A DNA stretch of 64,000 bases, taken from positions 20,185,406 to 20,249,405 of the forward strand of contig OZ020514.1 in the NCBI GenBank assembly GCA_963971425.1. Reading direction: 5' to 3'. The notes beneath the pieces were generated by a model, which had not been told where the DNA came from, did not search any database, and was given only the letters and a program-made list of their open reading frames with translations. Made by a program: the position numbers and the translations under genes. This DNA is from Bryoerythrophyllum caledonicum. Taxonomy: Eukaryota > Streptophyta > Bryopsida > Pottiales > Pottiaceae. Positions 34,713 through 46,800 of this stretch are shown here, one piece after another (position 1 is the first letter of the stretch; the number at the start of each line of letters is the position of its first letter).

Positions 34713-35986
34713 GTTTGGACAGGCATGACTTTACACTATGTACACTATAGACATCCAGGTACTATAGTATCCAGAGAAGGTTTTTCACCATGAACAATGG
34801 TTCATGGACTCAAAGAGATTTTAGTGTTTGCATGGATAACGACAATTCTTCCTCACGGTCTCTCCCGTCACTACTACTCACTAACTTGGGATGGTGGTGG
34901 TTTCACTGGGCTTCCCCCGTAAGGAGGAACAAGGCTTGGGCCTTAAGGACTAACACTACTCGTGGGGCAAGTACTTGGTTTACCTACCTATCCTTTGAGC
35001 TGTTGGTCCTTCCTTTACCTCAAAATCGGCTAAAGGAGTATTATCCAGTGGATATCACAAAGCCATCCCCTTGAGGGACTACTCCTTTTCTTCAGTGAAC
35101 AAAGTCCTCTTCCTATTACTCCGATGGGGAACCGCGCAAAGGGGTTAGTTGGATCTCCTTCCTTCTCTCAAGATAATCCGAGCTATTAGAATAGTTCTGG
35201 ACTTACTGCCCTTTAGGATCAAACCAGTCTACTCCGTCCTTAATACAAACGCTAAGGTAATGTTGCACTTCTATGGATCAACCTATCCGATCAAAGGCTG
35301 ATGCATCCGGGATCTAGAGTACATCCTCACAACCGGTGACATCCTGCCGCCGATAGGTCACACAAGACATATCAAGACTCCTTCCTCACCCGTCACTCCC
35401 CCCTCGTCCTCCCCTAAACACTTGTGATCTCACCTGTTATTCCCATCCACCCGGACTATTCTACTTGATGGAACAAGGAAACAATCACAAGAGTCAGAGT
35501 TAGAGTCACGCCCGGCTAACCATCTACTCGTCTCACCTGTTATTCCCATCCACCTCGACTAATCTACTTGATGGAACAAGGAAACGACGACTTCGACGGT
35601 TAGTACGGACTTGAGGAGTAGACTACTTGAGATGGTACTCATAGTCATATACAATCCGAGCTCTCCAACCATGGATGGTTTTCTCAGAGCGTAGATTTAG
35701 AATTACACTGAAAGCGAATACACACAACAAGCAGTGAAGAGAGGTGCCCCGAGGCTCCTCACTTATACTGCACCAAACACACACAAGCGTCCAAACACAA
35801 ATGATGCCTTCTACTAAACCTGGCAGCATTAACTACCCTTGACGGCGCAGCCACCGTCCCACCAACTCTACGTGCAAAGTCAAAGGCATCTAAATACAAA
35901 TCCCAAGGCAAAACCAAGTCAAATCCACTTTCAACTCGGGGCAAAGTCCGAGAGTGAACAGTAACCTACAAACAAAGAATCTGACC

Positions 35987-37990
35987 CTACTTTCGGGTCA
36001 ACTCCTCAAGTCTTCTCTTCTCTTCCCTCCTCTTTCGCTTCTTCGCGCTCTTGCTCGAAGTCGGGAGAGCCGCGGCCGTCGCAAGCGTCCCAAGAGGGAA
36101 TAACGTATCTGCGGATGAAGAGGGTGCTGAACCGGCCATGGATGACCGAGGCAAGCCCTCTGTCGAAGTCAACGTGGCATCCGGGCCACCCAGAGTGAGT
36201 AGCACGGAAGTAGTGCCCTGGTGGAGCTCAGACCGGGCCGGAGGGACCGGTACCTGGCTCAGAGTCCCAATGAAGACCTCCTGAATGGAGGTGTGTCCCA
36301 ACTTGCTCTCAGTCCGTACGGGAAGGTGCAAGTAAGCTGAACTCTCACTAGTGGTCTTCTCAAAGGGAGACATACCCTGCAAAGGGGCAACGGTTGATGT
36401 GGTGCGACCGGGGTCTCTAAGGGAAAACTGGCGAGGAAGAGCCGTGCGCGGAGGCTCCATCGTGGCACCCGTGCGCTCCTTCCTTACGCTCTGTACCTGT
36501 GTGGTGACATCTGAAGGAGAATGGCAGGCAGGGACTTCCACAAGTGGAGTCCGTGAGGGCAGAACCGGGCTATCCAGATCAATCACACCCTTCCCCTTTG
36601 GAAGGCCTTGGTCACCTGAGTCTTGCCTCTCCGAATCAGCCTCCGAACCAGAATCGTCATCCTTGCCCGCGCCATCAGCTTCCTCCACGATCTTGGGCAG
36701 GATGTGGGTGAGGTTACTCACCAACATCCTCATCTTCGCATAAGCTGTCTCCAGCTTCACCGTCTGCTCCACCATGAAAGCGATTACCCTCTTGCTGGAG
36801 TTATGGCCATCTCTCTCCAACTTGGCATCGAACATCTTGGCCTTCAACACTGCATCCGCTGGAAAGTGCAAGGCCTCCTCCACCTGCTGTTACACTGATG
36901 CTAAGGCATTGGCTTGGAGACATGCCTCCTTTCCCCCCTTCTCTGCCTCCAACGCCCTACTCTTTACCTTGGCCATGTCGAGGTTGAGCCGGTCCACCTT
37001 CTGCTCCATGATGCGAAGGTCACTAGCACCTCCCATCTTCTCCTTGACTGCTGCCACCAATCCATGGCTAGGGGGATTGCCCACCAAGCCACACACCTGC
37101 CCCAACGTCTTCTCCACGTCGTCCACATACCCTCGGAGAGCTTCAACCAACTCGGAGGCCTTGTAAGTCTTACCTCCGAGTAGAGCTGAACCGGTGGCTG
37201 CTGCTCGAATAGCTGCACGGGTCCATGTCGAAGGAGCTCCACCTTGGTGCTGCCTCTGTCGCTTGGGGGGTGGTGGTGCCTCCTCCTCTGACTGAGATGA
37301 GCTGCTCCCTCCTTCCGATCCTGGCTCGTGCTCCGACTCCGTCCCCTCGAACTTCCTCAACATGAGTTGGGTCCCATACACCACATCCTCATTTGAGGTG
37401 GTCTCCTTGAAGTGGTGATAGAGATGGATCAGGAATGGACAGATGGGAGAACGCCTGGTGCTCCCGACACTCTTGGCCAACCTCAGTACTATCTCCTTCA
37501 CGATGATGGCCGAGTTCACCGTCCTCTCCCCCAGGTAGGCTCCATACAACGTGTTAGCCAAAGTGACGATGACCCGGTTGGGTCTCTCAGGGTACAAGAT
37601 GGGTACAAGGAATGAGAAGACTCGTTTGGCACGAGGGTCCACGCAGTCTTGCAACGCGTAGCCGTTTTTGGCGTCCTTGGCCCCGAACCTCCCTTTAGCA
37701 TACTCCTCCTTCTTCAAACTTGTCCACCCCGCGCCCTGGCGTGGAAATTTGTACACCTCCTGCCACCTCCCCATGGTCCACCGTTCGGGGCAAGCGCAGA
37801 TACTATCTCCCTCCGGCTCTGGCAAGGGGTCCTGACGCGGCCCCTGCACCGTGGACTCAATACAAAACCCCCAACACAACTTGAGGAGAGAGAGACATCC
37901 CATGCGGAGAAGGTCGTCCTTGAGCTCGGTGAGCTCAAGAGGATCCTTTGGGACAGGAGGGGAGATATCCCTTACCACGGAAAGAGCCAT
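35987..37990 (-). pseudogene. Coding region of retroelement-like relic 1 (possible Transposase_32-type gag-like protein)
   Basis: The N-terminal ~230 residues (37990-37300) are globular, with GRWQEVYKFP, then RFGAKDAKNGYALQDCVDP, LVPILYPERPNRVIVTLANT and CPFLIHLYHHFKE. A Ser/Glu-rich linker, KRQRQHQGG, a coiled coil (37100-36900), another helical part and a long disordered tail rich in Pro and Ser follow. The globular part matches the protein at 47430-47800. The pattern of a bulky-residue motif, about 20 residues of helix, and PFLIHLY near the end reminds me of the plant-specific PF20167 (putative plant transposon) domain seen in gag regions; this is a guess. The region is broken. Confidence 0.5.
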
Positions 37991-38059
37991 GCTGAAGCTT
38001 AGCCCGGGAGACCCTCACCGTCGTCCTTGTGTGGGTGTTGCTTGTCTTTGCCTTGGCCG

Positions 38060-39460
38060 TGTGGCTTCCGCTCCGGGGTTCCGCACAAGGATCCGCACCG
38101 TGGTTCCGCCCGAGGATCCGCACAAGGATCCGCACCGTGGTTTCCGTCCTTGCTCTTCGTTTGCTGCCGGCTCCTCCCAGCTGCCTTCCGCGCAGAGGTC
38201 TCCTCGCCTCGGTTTTCCACTCCTAGCTTCCGCTCTTAATGAGCTTCTTCACCTCGGTAAGGTCCGCACTCCTCGTCCTTCATCTCAGCTGGGGTCGTGC
38301 TCCTCGTCTTGTCTACTGTCGGCGCACCAAGTCCAGCTTCGAGCTTCCGCAGTGACTGCTGGCTTCAGGGCTTCCGTATAGACGCATCTTAGGTGTTTCC
38401 GCACAGGAGTTTCCGCACAGGAGTTTCCGCACAGCCTTACCTTGGATTTTTCTACATTCCTCGTATACTTTCGGTTCTGCTCTCCTCGTCCTTGCCGCAG
38501 CCACGCACGTTCCGCAATCACCTGTTGAGATCTCCACTCCGGCCTTCCGCACACAGTAGGTATTTTCACACCCCCGCCACTGCGATCTTCCGCTCTGGCC
38601 TTCCGCTCAGGACTGACGAGGGTTTCCGCACAGCTTCTTCCTCACCAAGAGCTTCCGCTCCTTGCTTCGGGTCTCGGCCGGGGGGTTTCCTCACAAACCC
38701 TCCTCGTCTTGCTCAGCTGTCGGCTCCGCGCAGCACGTTCCGCTCTGGGAGGCGCTGCCCTTCCTTGTGATGGGCGTGCCACCGGGTGGCGCTCGCCGGA
38801 GGAGCTCCCTTGGTATGTCCGACACTCCTTCCGCCGACAGGTTGGTTCCGCGCACTGTAGTCACGAAGTCTGTACTTGTTCGCCTGAGCTGGGTTCGTGC
38901 CTCTGCTGGGGAGTTTTCTTCCTCGCTCCTCCGTGCATCGTGGGGATCCGCACTTGCTTACACCGGGTGCTTCCGTACTCGGATATCCTCTCTTAGGTTT
39001 CCTTGCATACTCTGACAAGGTCCGCTCACAGCTTCCCACGCGCACTCCGGCAAGGTCCGCTCACAGCTTTCCACGCATACTCCGGCAAGGTCCGCTCACA
39101 GCTTCCCACGCGCACTCCGGCAAGGTCCGCTCACACTCACCCTCGTCGTCACTGCCAACAGTGGGTTTTAATCACACGACCTTGGGCTTTCCGCACACGG
39201 CCTTGGGCTTTCCGTACCAAGGTTCCGCTCTGGGGTCCGCTCCGGAGGTCCGCTCCGGGGTTCCGCTCCTCATTCAACTTTCAATACCTGTCCGCGCTCT
39301 TGTTCGCCTCCCGTACTGCCCGCCGCTGCTGTGGGTGTGGTCTTACTCGCCGTGTGATCTTCTCCCGTGGGTCCCTCCCACCTTCTCTTTGCAGGTTTCC
39401 GCACCACCTTCCTCGCGGTGGTTTCCGCACCGGGGTTCCGCACCGAGGTTGGTTTGCTGC
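38060..39460. repeat. TTCCGCAC/TTCCGCTC-rich leader of relic 1
   Basis: The pentamer TCCGC occurs dozens of times in this GC-rich stretch, often as GGATCCGCACAAGGATCCGCACCGTGG (near 38090-38140), or as TTTCCGCACAGGAGTTTCCGCAC (near 38396-38425). On the minus strand it lies between the supposed LTR and the coding region. The long open frames on both strands are artefacts of this composition. Confidence 0.6.
39009..39148. repeat. Four units of a 35-bp tandem repeat
   Basis: Units start at 39009, 39044, 39079 and 39114, each ACTCCGGCAAGGTCCGCTCA followed by CAGCTTCCCACGCGC with few changes. The last unit fades after CCGCTCACA. Confidence 0.85.
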
Positions 39461-40360
39461 TTGACTGATCTTTGTGGAGCCTTTTACCCTGAGCTGGGGT
39501 ATTAGTTGCCTCCGATTGAGGTTGATCGGTTGCCTCCAGCTTGGAAATCGAGGGTGAGGCTCTAAGTTAGATTCGGCCCCTAGGGTCTACTTTATCCTTT
39601 TTAAGGATCCTAGAGTAGTCTTTTATTCCCCCAACCCTAATTCTATCTAACGGCTAATTCTGGTGTAACTAATCCGCCAAACTAAACTATTTGGTCCATC
39701 TTAATCATCCCTAACTATCGAACTAAAAAAAATAAAAATTTGTGGTACGACACTGAGCTTCGTGGATTCAAGGACCTTGCTTGAGCAGAGAGGACCTTAA
39801 AGAGATATGACTACGACCTGCATATTGGAACCCACGACCATTGAATTAGGAAATGAACATTGGAAGCAAGGCACAGAATAATGTCGGAGTGCAGAACAAT
39901 AGGAATAAAACATGAGATCTTTGGATGCATTAAAGGATGCTCGATCTCCGATGGGATTACCAAAGATATTTGGAAGCATGAAAGGATGCAAGACAGTGCA
40001 AGCCATGAACCGAAGATCTCCAAAAAAGCATCGCCAAGGGAATCCTTGGAGAGGGAGGTAGCGCGGTCTAAAGCTTTCTGTGGGCAATATTGAATCACAA
40101 ACTCTACGGTCAAAAACACTTGCAAGAACAATTTAATGGAAGAACCTCCACAAATTCTATTACTTACAAAGAAAATTGTTTATAAAACTGAAGCCTGATT
40201 CTTCCATGAATAGTTATGGTTTTGCATTTTCAAACAATATGTCCCTAAGGATTCATACTTTCTAAAAACGTCCTATGGGCTAAACATTTACAAATAATAG
40301 GTTCTAAAGGTTTCACATTTACAAAAGGCTGTTGAAGGCTATGAAAGAAAATAGAATATT

Positions 40361-41790
40361 TTAAGGCAACAAAGTTTTGCTAGATACCATGCTTAGGACG
40401 AACGAGTCAAATTTGTTTACTATTGAATTGTCATGAAGAAGAGGATTATGTCTAACATAGTCTAGAACATCCTCATTTGAGGATAACAGTCCTTCAAGCC
40501 AAGGCTTGATGGTGGAGACAAAGAACGTGTCATCAAATTCTCCATACCAAGTTGACGAATGAATAACGTTGAAGGGATCGTTAATGACGTTCTTGGGTGC
40601 GGTATTGTCTATGAGCAAAACATCCATGGGAAATCTGGGCATTGCCTTTTGTTATAAACAAGTAGGTCCTTCACAAAAATTGGTTTTTGAGGAAGGGCAG
40701 GGAAAATATATAATGATTTATAGCAATCTCTGTGTGTCAGGACAACCACTGCCCCTGCATCCTCGGCAGTTACGTCCTTAGCTTCGAGTACAATATGTAA
40801 ATGGTACTTAAATTTCTTTTCCGCGTTAGGGATGACCTTCACTCTTCCTTCTCTGTTCTTTACAATATCAAGGACCTACACGTTGTGCGTCTGCAAAAAA
40901 AGACACTTCAGTTATGGAGACATGTATGAAATAAATGATTAATTAAAGACACGTAATCCATAGAAAAATGATTGTTTGGGAAGGATGTCCTCCTTACCAA
41001 GCCAAGATTTGTTAAGTGCGATCCCTCATTTACATTTACAACCATCATATCCTCTTTGACATACCCTATGAACTGATAATCAAGGACGAAGATCCTCAGC
41101 TAAGAAACAAGAAGCCTTTGCCAACGCTTATTAGACTCGGTATGTTCAACGGCTAAAATGTAGGTTAATATTTTTTTCGGGTGGCCTTTGAGAAGCTTCT
41201 TGAGCAACTGAGCTGGTGTCTTGTTTGCATCATATTCATACAAATATATACATTATACTATTGTCGACACCCCAATATCTTGGATCGGAAAACCATCGCT
41301 TTGGCTTGGGAAGTAGTAGATCACTTGCGTCATTCATAATCTCTTCGCAGTCTTGGGTTGCATCTGCCAAGTTTCAATAAGCCTATTTACCTCAAAGAAT
41401 CCTTCTTTGTCTTTGATCGAACTGCCGTCCTACATGTCTACTTTGGGATGGTTGAATATTCTATCGCAATCGATAATTTCTAAGACCTTAACACGACCTT
41501 TGGTGTTTCTCACATGATAAAGGAATTTGAAGTATAAGTGGGTCATGTCAACTCCACACCACTCCTGTATGTCGGGCTGAATGAGTACCTCGACAACCTA
41601 GCCCCTATTGTCTGGCAAAATCCGATAGGTGTACTTGGAGTCAAATATTGATGTGTCATTGCTAGGGTGGCTTTTGCAGCTGCATCTGGAATGTGTTGTT
41701 TCCAAATCGGCACTATGACGTCTAGGCTGGCGTCGGTCTCCTTGTAAATTGCCTTAAGCCGGCCGTCGAGCCATGCTTTACCTTTGGCCG
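40361..41790 (-). pseudogene. Unrecognised spliced gene relic
   Basis: The minus strand reads KGKAWLDGRLKAIYKETDAS near 41760, THLYFKFLYHVRNTKGRVK near 41535, then IDCDRIFNHPKVDM, DKEGFFEVNRLIETWQM, LKKLLKGHPKKILTYILAVE near 41150-41210 and LDYQFIGYVKEDMMVV near 41050. An intron with a TTTTTTTGCAG-type acceptor (near 40895) leads into GRVKVIPNAEKKFKYHLHIV and DAGAVVVLTHRDCYKSLYIF. The last part (40642-40361) has IHSSTWYGEFDDTFF. Stops break it, several being TAG where CAG would fit. I cannot name the family. 39756-40360 to its left shows nothing clear. Confidence 0.4.
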
Positions 41791-41857
41791 ATTGATTTTA
41801 GGGGACGAAGCTATTTTGCGTGCCTAGAGCGGTGAGCGGTGAGCGGTGAGCGGTGAG
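41790..41857 (+). repeat. TATTTTGCGTGCC block followed by four GCGGTGA units
   Basis: TATTTTGCGTGCCTAG (41812-41827) runs into four GCGGTGA heptamers (41829-41856). At 61.85-61.90 kb the minus strand has the same TATTTTGCGTGCCCAG followed by GAGCGGTGAGC, there as the C-terminal codons of a protein relic. So the 41.8-kb site is a fragment of the same sequence with the heptamer expanded. Confidence 0.65.
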
Positions 41858-41889
41858 TCTAGAGCAGTGAAGTTGGGGATTTTTTGGGA

Positions 41890-42943
41890 AAACAAAGTAA
41901 TAAAGTTGAAAATAAAGCAAATGGAAAGTGAAAATTCAAGCCAAAGTTGACGGTAGAGGGCCTATAGCCGTGGGTTCAAGAACTTTTGTGATTTTTTTGG
42001 TAATATATTCCATTCTATCTAGGGAGGTTTGTTTGAGAAGAGAACATGTAATGAGTTTGGGGAGGGATGTAGGAACCTTATGGCCGTGGATTGCGAAAAC
42101 ACCCCTCAATAAGTGATGTTGCATTATCAACCCTAGTTTTCCACATCAAGTTTATTTGAAACTAGTTTTTTTGTTGATGTATTCACTATACTTGCGTCCA
42201 ATGAAATGTTATGCCTAATTATATCGCATGACCTTACAAAATAGTATTTACTATTTAACAAAATACTTAAATTTTGCAGAAGACATGGAGAACATGCAGT
42301 ACTTTAGGATACATATAATAATGATTAAAGACACCTTGTTTACATAGTAGAAAATGTGGAATTGAGAGGTTACTGTGCTCATGTAGGAAGAAAATATAGC
42401 AATGATTTGTTACTATTAAACTACAAGTCAAATAATAAGCTATATACACAGTTTTACAATGACATATTATATACAAAGTAATAACTAATTTCCAGAGCAA
42501 AATAAATCGTTTATTAGCTCAAGTGCCAAAAGGAAATGTCCAAAAACGAAAGTCTTGTACGCTATGAAAGAGATAGCAAATATGAGAACCAAATTGCAAT
42601 CTCATCCGAAGACAGGTCTCCATCAGAATTTCAGAGCATAAATCTGTTGTATATGAATGGAGCCAAATAGAGCATAAGACATGCAACTCATAGTATTTTA
42701 GTGTTCTTTAGGAGTAATCATTTGTATTCCTCGGTATTGCATGAGTTTCACAACCATAAATCAGGATATGATTTTACATTCATGTGAACATTATGTAAGC
42801 GTAGATATGATCTTCAAATTTCTCAACGGCTTTCTTCATTTGTTTCTTTCCGATAGAGATTAAAGATAACTCAAAAACTTCTTTAGGACCTCCCAAGTAG
42901 TAAAGGGATTGTTGTACTGACAAAGAAAAGTGAGTAAAGGTAC
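41890..42943. other. AT-rich spacer
   Basis: No gene or repeat that I can support. Confidence 0.4.
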
Positions 42944-43873
42944 TTAACCCCTAAAGGACCAAACGTCCCCCCGGGGTCAAATTAGATTTTGGGCATGTAC
43001 CTACAATTCGAAAAAAATCCTTTTGAATTAAATTTTTAAAGAAGATAGCCTCTGATAAGAGCTTTGTGGAGATATAATTTTTTTAATTTTTGGATTTGTG
43101 GTTTAAAAGTTAGAACCACTTAAAGACAAAAGTGGGGACTCTGGGCACCTCCAAATTTTTTGACAAAAGTTTCTATTGACATTGAAATTTTTCACACGTA
43201 AAAAGAATATTTCCTTCTTTGGAAAATTTCAAAAAAATCTTGTCTTTAGTGTAAAAAGGCATTATATTCCAAGTCAAACATTTTCACACATTGTCTGGCA
43301 ACGGGGGGAAAAAAATTCATCTTTTCTACATAAAACCTAGAGATCTTCATATTTTTCACTTTTTATTTGTTCAACAACAATATGTGGTGAAAACCTTCTT
43401 CTTGCACATTTGGATTATCATTCGAATACATACCTAGTTCAAAAAAATATAAAACGTGAAATGGCAATTTTTGAACCTCCACTCCTTGCACACTTGTGTT
43501 TAATATGCTACACCCCTTTTTTACCTCTAAAAACTATTGTATTGGGAAATAACATCATGCTTAAGACAATGGTAAGAGATTTAGACCTTGTACAATGCAA
43601 AAATTTGATACAAAGTGAAGTCAAAGTCTGCTGATCTACTCAACGCAGGGAAGAAAATGAACCATTGTTTTGACTTTGAACACTAAAATCTATCAATCCG
43701 TGCAGTGGATTGCAACCAAAATTGTACAGCACGTTTATATTGAAGTTTGTTTTAAGATCTTATGGTCGAAAATCCAAAATTCACTTTAAAATGTGATTTG
43801 TATGTCTCTTTTTGGCAGTCACAGTTTTGGACCGGTTTTAGTGCGAAAGTGGTCGTGGTCCTTTAGGGGTTAA
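42944..43873 (+). mobile_element. TTAA-flanked inverted-repeat element, copy A (complete)
   Basis: TTAA at 42944-42947 and again at 43870-43873 flank a 922-bp element. It starts CCCCTAAAGGACCA (42948-42961) and ends with the exact reverse complement TGGTCCTTTAGGGG (43856-43869). No protein-coding content is visible. A TTAA target site with ends beginning CCC is the style of piggyBac, so this may be a non-autonomous piggyBac-like element, which would be unusual in a plant. Because TTAA is a palindrome, a PIF/Harbinger-type TTA duplication with ends ACCCC is a weaker alternative. Confidence 0.75.
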
Positions 43874-44252
43874 GGGAACGCAAGTAAGTATCTAATGGAG
43901 AACCCAAATGAAGGATTTGGTCAAAGGATGGTACATGAGGTGTAGAGGTGGAAGTCAAAAATTTACTGTGTCCTAGAGAGGCTATATAGTATTGTGGATT
44001 TTAGCTTTGATTGTATTCTTGACAGTAACAAATTGGACACTATAGGAAACATTTTGAAAATGCAATGGACAATCAAGTAAATTGTATCCAGTTTTACTTA
44101 GGATCTAGGTTTAGTGGATATGGAAGCTTCAATGTCAATGTACCAAATGCAAAAGCTAGCTCGAAAAGGGGGAACTGACCTTTGACTCAAGTTTCAAGGA
44201 GTGGGGGAAAAGTTCATAGAAAAAACGCTGAAGTTGAAAACTTCTATTGGCC

Positions 44253-46800
44253 TCAACTCTCAGAGGATGAAGTGAGTGTAGGAAACTGAACTTCAACTTC
44301 ATCGTCAATGTATCTACGCACCCCTCTATTGAAACAAAGTGGAACTCGCGAAGAAGAACTTGGAGACGATGCTGCCGCTTGTTCATGTGCTACCTTAGCA
44401 TCCCTTGGAGCCATGGCAAAGTCCTTCTTCGGCGAGAGAACCGCTGCCATCAGTCTAGCAAAGCCACACACAGATGAGTGAAATGATCAACTAGGGATGG
44501 CATTGGAGTAGAATTCAGAGTTTGAAACTTACTTACTCAATCTTTCGTCACTTTGCGGATGGGAAAGTCGGTGTCGACAATCAGTGGCGCCTGCGGAGCT
44601 GAAGGAGAAAGCTGAGGTGTCGGTCGGGCCAAAGAAAAAGGGATGAGCTTCGCATTGAAGACAATAGTATCCTCCAAGGCCACAATGTGGCAACCGGCTG
44701 ACTTGCAAGCTAGAATAGAGTTTCCTGAAGTTGCATGACAGAAATTAGATCTAGTACTTTGTGAAATACAAGACAACAACAAGAGGAAACATACCTATAG
44801 AGGCGAATGCATCGAGAACCATAGACTCCGGCTTGGTGAAAGCCTCAATGATCATCTATAGGACAACCGCATCCTTCTCACGAGCGCCCCTCCATGGGAC
44901 TGCGCGATTCATTGATTGGGACTGGGCAGTTGTGAAATTAAAGAGCACATTTGATTCCGCAACCCCCAAACCGACCTCGGCAAGATCTTCATTTACTGCA
45001 ATTGAGAAGCGGTCCAGGGACAACTTACTGTGAAGGAAGAGTTGAATTCAAAACCTTCTACTCTATGAAGGTAGAATCAAAGAACAGTCGATGTTAGGTG
45101 AGGGTAGAATCAAAGTCGGTTGCAAGTAGAATTGGACAATGAAGGTGAAAGATTGAACATTATACCTTGAGTCCGGGGCTGAGAAGGGAGGAAGATGGGA
45201 GGTCGTTAATTCCCCACCACTCTCGAAATAGCTGAAAACTGTAACCTTCGGAGTATGAGAGGACGTCGCTTCGGATGTTGAAGACGTCAGGGACAAAAAG
45301 AAGCAGCCCACCGTCACTTTGAAGGAAGTACTCAATAAACTCAAATAAACTCTCTGTATTGTGCACACAGTATTCGTTCCAAACTGAAACGTCAGTGAAG
45401 CTCATTGAAATGCCAGGAACCATCATGCCATCCTTCACATCACGTATTATTAGGTTAAACCTGCTATGAGGGCAATGGGTCGAAAGTGAAGCACTCCCAA
45501 ATTCCTTCTTCATCTGAATAATGTAAAAATAAAGGATTACAGTGTTAAAACAAGGGACTTGCAAGTAGGGACTTACAAGCAGAAGAAAAATCGAGAGAGA
45601 ATATACCATAAATGCCCAAGAAATGATTGCCTTGAATCAACAACATTGATAAATGAGAGGACACTGAATCAACACAATTCAAAGAGAAGAAATAGCTGAT
45701 AGAAGGACAGTGCAGAAGAGGAAAAAATGAAGAGATATAGGGGGAGAGTTTTACTTTGAGGACAAAGTTGTTGAGGTTCAGCAGAGAAGGATAAATCTCG
45801 GGCAAGACCTTCAAAATTTTCAGAAGACTAGTGTTTTTGACGAGAACTGACGCTTCCTGGGACAGACAATGATCTTCCAGATGCCACCTTCCCCTTCACC
45901 TTGTGCAACAGTATGGAAATTGGGCTTGATCCGTCCTCAATTGTACTTACTGAATTGACAGGGGCCACTGTTAATAGGAGTTGACTCTAGTATCACCTGA
46001 AGGACGTCAATGTCAACATCCATTTCTGCAGTAGCACTAGAGCTTGCTCCAAGAGACCTCTTCGCACTAGCTTCAGTGATGGCGGCTTCAGCAAGCTTCT
46101 TCATATTCAATTCTACTTCCGCTGCAACAGCCTTCACCGTTAGCGCAGCTTCTGTCTGTGAGTTGGACTTTGCAGTAGCCGCGGCAGCATCCTCTGCCTT
46201 CTTTTTTGAGCGTCATGTCTTCTTCACTATAGCCTCGGTAGACTACGGAGCAAAAACAACCTCTGTGCCCGCCAAATTGGGCTGAATATTATTCCTCAAG
46301 TCAATCTCAAAGGACGGTGGCTTGTCCAACGGGCAGTCAATGTACCATCCACATTGCATCCAGTGGTCCTTCGACCACTCACTTGCGATCTCGTAAGTGA
46401 TCATGCAATTAGCAGCTTGCCTGTTGAGATAGCTAGGAGAAAAGGACGGAGTCTTAGAAACTGCTTTCCGCAGATAGAGAATGAACTTGAAATACTTGTA
46501 AAGAATCTTGGAAACTGCCTCTGACAATCCAACCTGGTCCTCTAGGCTTTGCTTTTTATGAACTCCCTTTCCTTGGAAGTCATGCTGGAAGGCTAAGTCC
46601 CACAACTGAATTTGATTCTACTCCACGTAGATTGCCAAGGATTGAATGACGTATCAATCAAGCAGTTCGTAATCAATTCAGACACCAAGCTCAAACAATG
46701 TGGCATTGAAAAGCTCCTGAACCTCGCTGGCAATCTAAGGACATGGACTTTGTTGGAACCAAGATGACTGTGGGAAGGCGTTCCCACTTACTTCCGAAAC
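44253..46800 (-). pseudogene. Six-exon beta-class DNA (N4-cytosine or N6-adenine) methyltransferase pseudogene
   Basis: Exons, in order of transcription, are about 46800-45997, 45856-45755, 45513-45166, 45023-44795, 44724-44537 and 44454-44253, with GT-AG introns; the last junction is uncertain. Exon 1 carries DHWMQCGWYIDC and an Ala/Lys-rich helix. Exon 3 has FNLIIRDVKDGM at the place of the catalytic D/S-P-P-Y/W motif IV, then DGGLLLFVPDV and FREWWGINDLP. Exon 4 has PWRGAREKD and, after a helix, TKPESMVLDAFASI. Exon 5 completes motif I (the FxGxG AdoMet loop) with GNSILACKSAGCHIVALED. Motif IV before motif I is the permuted beta order. Such enzymes methylate exocyclic amines of adenine or cytosine. 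Exon 1 has about six in-frame stops, all TAG or TGA replacing likely CAG or CGA; exon 4 has another. Motif IV reads DVKD, so catalysis would be lost. The 5-prime end is cut off near relic 2. Confidence 0.75.

Larger units (their letters stand above)
34290..39755 (-). mobile_element. Retroelement-like relic 1 (minus strand)
   Basis: On the minus strand the interval opens with TGTCGTACCACAAATTTT near 39752 and ends with GTACTACGACA near 34290, the TG...CA style of an LTR element. TTAGTTACACCAGA at 34471-34484 has an exact inverted partner at 39659-39672. It holds a repeat-rich leader (38.0-39.5 kb), two adjoining open regions (37990-36890 and 36883-35987), and a tail with TTCTCTGTGGGAACGAATACC near 34345-34365, a word also found in relic 2 at 50056-50073. 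No reverse transcriptase is seen, so it would be a non-autonomous or reduced element. It is broken. Calling it an LTR element is inference. Confidence 0.5.

Noticed and set aside
34536-34793. ORF rich in GVPHCGPHCGPH as a cysteine/histidine metal-binding protein
   Set aside because: It is the translation of a 12-13-bp minisatellite in a non-coding tail.
38000-39500. Many open frames of 60-200 codons on both strands
   Set aside because: They come from the TCCGC-rich repeat tract, which has few stops; no domain is seen.
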